This document shows, piece by piece, positions 61,954 to 64,000 of a DNA stretch of 64,000 nucleotides. Position 1 is the stretch's first letter; each line of letters starts with the position of its first letter. Below the pieces are notes generated by a model. It saw only the letters and a program-made list of their open reading frames with translations, ran no database searches and had not been told where the DNA came from. The stretch is taken from contig CAJXKA010000006.1 of the NCBI GenBank assembly GCA_913055655.1, positions 49,126 to 113,125 of the forward strand. Direction: 5' to 3'. This DNA comes from an uncultured Oceanospirillales bacterium. GTDB taxonomy: Bacteria > Pseudomonadota > Gammaproteobacteria > Xanthomonadales > SZUA-36. The translations under genes and the position numbers were made by a program.

Positions 61954-61984
61954 AAAAACCCCGCTTCCTTTCGGTTGCGGGGTT
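61954..61984 (-). terminator. Attenuator terminator before ilvD
   Basis: On the minus strand, AACCCCGC pairs perfectly with GCGGGGTT; the loop AACC-GAAA-GGAA has an inner CC/GG pair with a GAAA tetraloop, and five Us follow. The segment CGGGGTT at 62022-62028, in the leader peptide's last codons, equals the 3' arm and could pair with the 5' arm, giving an antiterminator. It lies about 40 bases upstream of the ilvD start. Confidence 0.85.
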
Positions 61985-62006
61985 CTGATGTCTTTGCTTG
62001 TTTTGC

Positions 62007-62150
62007 TTACGCGTAAACGCCAACCCCGGCTGTCGTCGGAATAATAAGTACAAGTACCAGGAGGAGCGTTGCGTGCGCGCCGCGCAGACGGCCAAGGGCG
62101 GCCAGGAGCCCCCTCGTGTCGGTCGAAAATTGGCGCGTACGCTTAGTCAT
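62007..62150 (-). CDS. ilvL: ilv operon leader peptide
   Basis: A 47-codon frame on the minus strand encodes a run of nine branched-chain residues (LLLVLVLII, codons 29-37), then Val at 43 and 45. Such a run is the hallmark of attenuators for ilv/leu operons. The stop is 23 bases before the terminator. A ribosome stalled in the run would leave 62022-62028 free to pair as antiterminator; one that reaches the stop would cover it and let the terminator form. The ATG is about at the predicted transcript start, so translation may be leaderless. No Shine-Dalgarno is visible. Confidence 0.8.
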   Translation of the reverse strand: MTKRTRQFSTDTRGLLAALGRLRGAHATLLLVLVLIIPTTAGVGVYA

Positions 62151-62157
62151 GTGACGT

Positions 62158-62186
62158 GTTATCGCCGTTCCGCAAAACGATGTCAA
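62158..62186 (-). promoter_or_regulatory. Promoter of the ilv-leu operon
   Basis: On the minus strand TTGACA (62181-62186, perfect -35) and GATAAC (62158-62163) are separated by 17 bases. The predicted start is about 62150-62152, at or just before the leader peptide ATG. The only gene close upstream is the isomerase-like gene ending at 62229, transcribed in the same direction. Confidence 0.8.
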
Positions 62187-62228
62187 CCGTTTTATTTGTA
62201 ACTATTTCCAGCACCGCCGGGTGCGGCG

Positions 62229-63473
62229 CTACGACCGGTAGGCCTCGCGCCCGACACCCTGCACCGGGATACCCAGTGAAGGCATCACCTCGTTCTGCAG
62301 CGCGTACATGGCCGCGGCCGCCTCGTCGATGGCCTTCGTGAACGCGACGGAACCGGCCAGGATGGGTTTCAGCTTTTCCTTGTCCTGGATGCGTGCCGGC
62401 GGATACTCGTGCTCCACCACCAGGTACATCTCGGCCGGGTCGATATCGAGCAGCTCGCGCGCGGCCAGCTGGTGGTCGAGCCAGTCGACTGTGCGGTTCT
62501 GCAAATAGGCCAGCGGGTCATGGCGAGCGGTGCCGGGCAGCTCATGCTCGCACAGCACCACCTGCTTCTTCCATGCATTCAGCTGGTCGGCCGGGTTGTC
62601 GGACGGCTTGCCGTCCACCCAATCGCCGCGCTCCATGGTCTGGCCGCCGTAGCCCCAGGCCGAAACGCCTTTCGAGTCGACCACCTGGCCCTTCACGTGG
62701 AAACCGTCGACCAGGAATGCGTAGCCCTCGTCCTTCAGGTACTGGAACATCGAGCGCGTGTCCTGGCCCATCAGCACCGAGTGCGAGGGGTCATAGTGCA
62801 CGCGGAACTGGTCACCGACGCCGTGCTTCTCGCAGATGCGGTGCAGGGCAATCCACGGCCCCGGCGCGTAGGCGATATTGTTGTGCCAGCGATCCTTCAC
62901 GGTCCAGCCCGGCATCGGGCACTGCTCGACGCGGTAAGTCAGACCGCGGGCTTTCGCTTCTTTCAGCAGCGGCACGAAGACCTCTTCGAACATGACCAGG
63001 TTCTCATCCATCTCCAGGTCATAGTTGCGACCGACAAAACCGCAGACGGCATCGGTGCCCATTAGCACGGCGGCATCGAAAATGCGCAGCATGAAGTCGT
63101 ATTTCGCCTGGCGCGCGCTGTCATCGGCAACCAGCATATTGTCGAAGTAGCCGAGATCAGACAGGCCCACGCCGGTCTGCTTCATCGCCGCGATGACACG
63201 ATCCGCGCGCTGCTGGTTGAACGGCTCGCGCAGGTCCAGGTGGTTGGCCACCGGGTCCAGCATGGCCTCGGCCGGCACGTCCGTCACACTGGGGTGCAGC
63301 GCGGATGAAAGCTGGATGTACGGTGAGCCGATCTCCGCCGAAAACTCGAGCCAGTCCTCGATGGCCAGGTCCGGGTCGGCGTCGCGCTTCTCGCGTGGCG
63401 TCAGTTCCTGGAACGCGGCGGTCAGCACGCTGATTTTCATCGGTTTGGGCTGGAACTGAGATGGACGACTCAT
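62229..63473 (-). CDS. TIM-barrel sugar isomerase/epimerase-like protein
   Basis: The ATG at 63473 follows GAGGGA and is preferred over longer frames. The 414-residue protein is a TIM-barrel of the xylose isomerase-like/AP endonuclease family 2 type: early [25 protein letters not shown] near 105, [12 protein letters not shown] near 140, [25 protein letters not shown] near 225 and VVEHEYPP near 355. Candidate metal residues are in these (Glu, Asp, His). Substrate unknown; sugar isomerase or epimerase is likely. It reads toward the ilv promoter. Confidence 0.75.
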   Translation of the reverse strand: MSRPSQFQPKPMKISVLTAAFQELTPREKRDADPDLAIEDWLEFSAEIGSPYIQLSSALHPSVTDVPAEAMLDPVANHLDLREPFNQQRADRVIAAMKQTGVGLSDLGYFDNMLVADDSARQAKYDFMLRIFDAAVLMGTDAVCGFVGRNYDLEMDENLVMFEEVFVPLLKEAKARGLTYRVEQCPMPGWTVKDRWHNNIAYAPGPWIALHRICEKHGVGDQFRVHYDPSHSVLMGQDTRSMFQYLKDEGYAFLVDGFHVKGQVVDSKGVSAWGYGGQTMERGDWVDGKPSDNPADQLNAWKKQVVLCEHELPGTARHDPLAYLQNRTVDWLDHQLAARELLDIDPAEMYLVVEHEYPPARIQDKEKLKPILAGSVAFTKAIDEAAAAMYALQNEVMPSLGIPVQGVGREAYRS

Positions 63474-63564
63474 TGAAATCCCTCGAATGAATGTAAAGGT
63501 GAATGGCTGGATGGTCAGGGAATTAAACATACGCGAGGCCGGGTGGGCAAGCACGGGCCGTCTT

Positions 63565-63593
63565 TTGCAAGCCTGATGGTTCTCTCCTAGTAT
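63565..63593 (+). promoter_or_regulatory. Promoter of the cadherin-like gene
   Basis: TTGCAA (63565-63570) and TAGTAT (63588-63593) are 17 bases apart on the plus strand. The predicted start near 63600 is about 29 bases before the TTG start codon at 63629. The match is moderate: four of six bases in each box. Confidence 0.5.
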
Positions 63594-63628
63594 GGCGCTT
63601 AACTTGTTCTCAAGATGAGGGAGAGAAC

Positions 63629-64000
63629 TTGAAGTCGGGTCAACCCGGTCAGCCAGGAAAGTGCGTGGCGTCGCGCCCTGTCGCGCCGCCCACGGTCATG
63701 TTCGCCCTGCTGATGGCAGCATCGACAACTTATGCTGACCCGGCAATGCCAGCCCTCGGACCGGAGACGGATGCCAGACCCCACCCGACTGCGGTTCAAC
63801 CCCACAAAGGCCCAAACGTCGCCCAGGCACGCAAGCCAGGCGCGGCCCGGCCATTGAAAGTGAAGAATCCCGGCGAGGCCAGCCCCCAGGTAGCACTGGA
63901 CCCCGACGCGCCGATTGGCATGGCGGACGCGTTTGTCGTGCCATCCGACCAGGTGCTGTCGATTAGCGCACCCGGTTTCCTGGCCAATGACATCGACCCG
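63629..64000 (+). CDS. Start of a cadherin-like surface protein (3' end outside window)
   Basis: The frame is open from TTG 63629, which follows GAGGGAGAG, to the right edge. An ATG at 63698 is the alternative. The first part is basic and followed by a hydrophobic stretch (MFALLMAAS) that could be a signal sequence. Residues near the edge, [14 protein letters not shown], match the opening of bacterial cadherin-like repeats in large secreted adhesins. It is truncated at the window edge, so the number of repeats is unknown. Calling it an adhesin is inference from the single motif. Confidence 0.6.
   Translation, partial: MKSGQPGQPGKCVASRPVAPPTVMFALLMAASTTYADPAMPALGPETDARPHPTAVQPHKGPNVAQARKPGAARPLKVKNPGEASPQVALDPDAPIGMADAFVVPSDQVLSISAPGFLANDIDP

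Noticed and set aside
61742..62201. Plus-strand frames over the ilv leader region
   Set aside because: They are antisense to the promoter, leader peptide and terminator and have no motifs of their own.

Overview
The window is about 64 kb of GC-rich, gene-dense DNA from a Gram-negative bacterium. The sulfur-assimilation genes, the TonB receptor, the Omp85-like barrel, the many lipoproteins and the leu/ilv gene set point to a gammaproteobacterium. The overall style resembles free-living Xanthomonadales or Wenzhouxiangella-like marine lineages, but that placement is inference without a database search. No tRNA, rRNA, transposase, prophage or CRISPR array was seen. Layout: 1-4.6 kb holds the end of a BON-domain periplasmic protein, a hipBA toxin-antitoxin operon with four operator copies, a nucleotidyltransferase module, a predicted outer-membrane protein and a small membrane protein. 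4.7-7.7 kb holds a cation/proton antiporter and the first of three DUF3604 proteins. 7.8-18.1 kb looks like one nutrient locus: an AraC regulator, a TonB receptor, two penicillin-binding-type serine hydrolases, a DUF819 permease, an enolase-superfamily epimerase and a DUF1611 protein. The last two match the DgcA/DgcN pair of D-glutamate catabolism, so the locus may scavenge D-amino-acid or peptidoglycan peptides. 18.1-18.6 kb is intergenic and carries a possible sigma-E-dependent small RNA and a heptad-repeat palindrome. 18.6-36.7 kb is mostly envelope and periplasmic genes: a metallo-beta-lactamase-fold protein, lipoproteins, porins, a HAD phosphatase, HupE, a parvulin, HdeD, a second DUF3604 protein, an M16 peptidase and a META protein. 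36.8-44.0 kb is sulfate reduction: cysJIH and cysG on the plus strand and cysB on the minus strand. 44.0-45.1 kb is a pair of back-to-back toxin-antitoxin modules. 45.2-49.9 kb is an operon of the third DUF3604 protein, a phospholipase D-type protein and an LssY-domain lipoprotein. 49.9-62.2 kb is one ten-gene branched-chain amino acid operon, ilvD-ilvC-ilvG-ilvM-leuA-ilvE-leuC-leuD-leuB-ilvA. The end has a TIM-barrel isomerase-like gene and the start of a cadherin-like surface protein. The most interesting signals are regulatory. Upstream of ilvD there is a promoter, a 47-residue leader peptide with nine consecutive Leu/Val/Ile codons, an antiterminator-capable segment and a terminator. Upstream of cysB there is the same arrangement with a 22-residue peptide holding five cysteines, which suggests cysteine-sensing attenuation of the cys regulator. 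Tandem seven-base repeats, two of them in or at coding sequence as in-frame insertions (DUF819, IlvG) and two as intergenic inverted arms, appear to form a dispersed repeat family.
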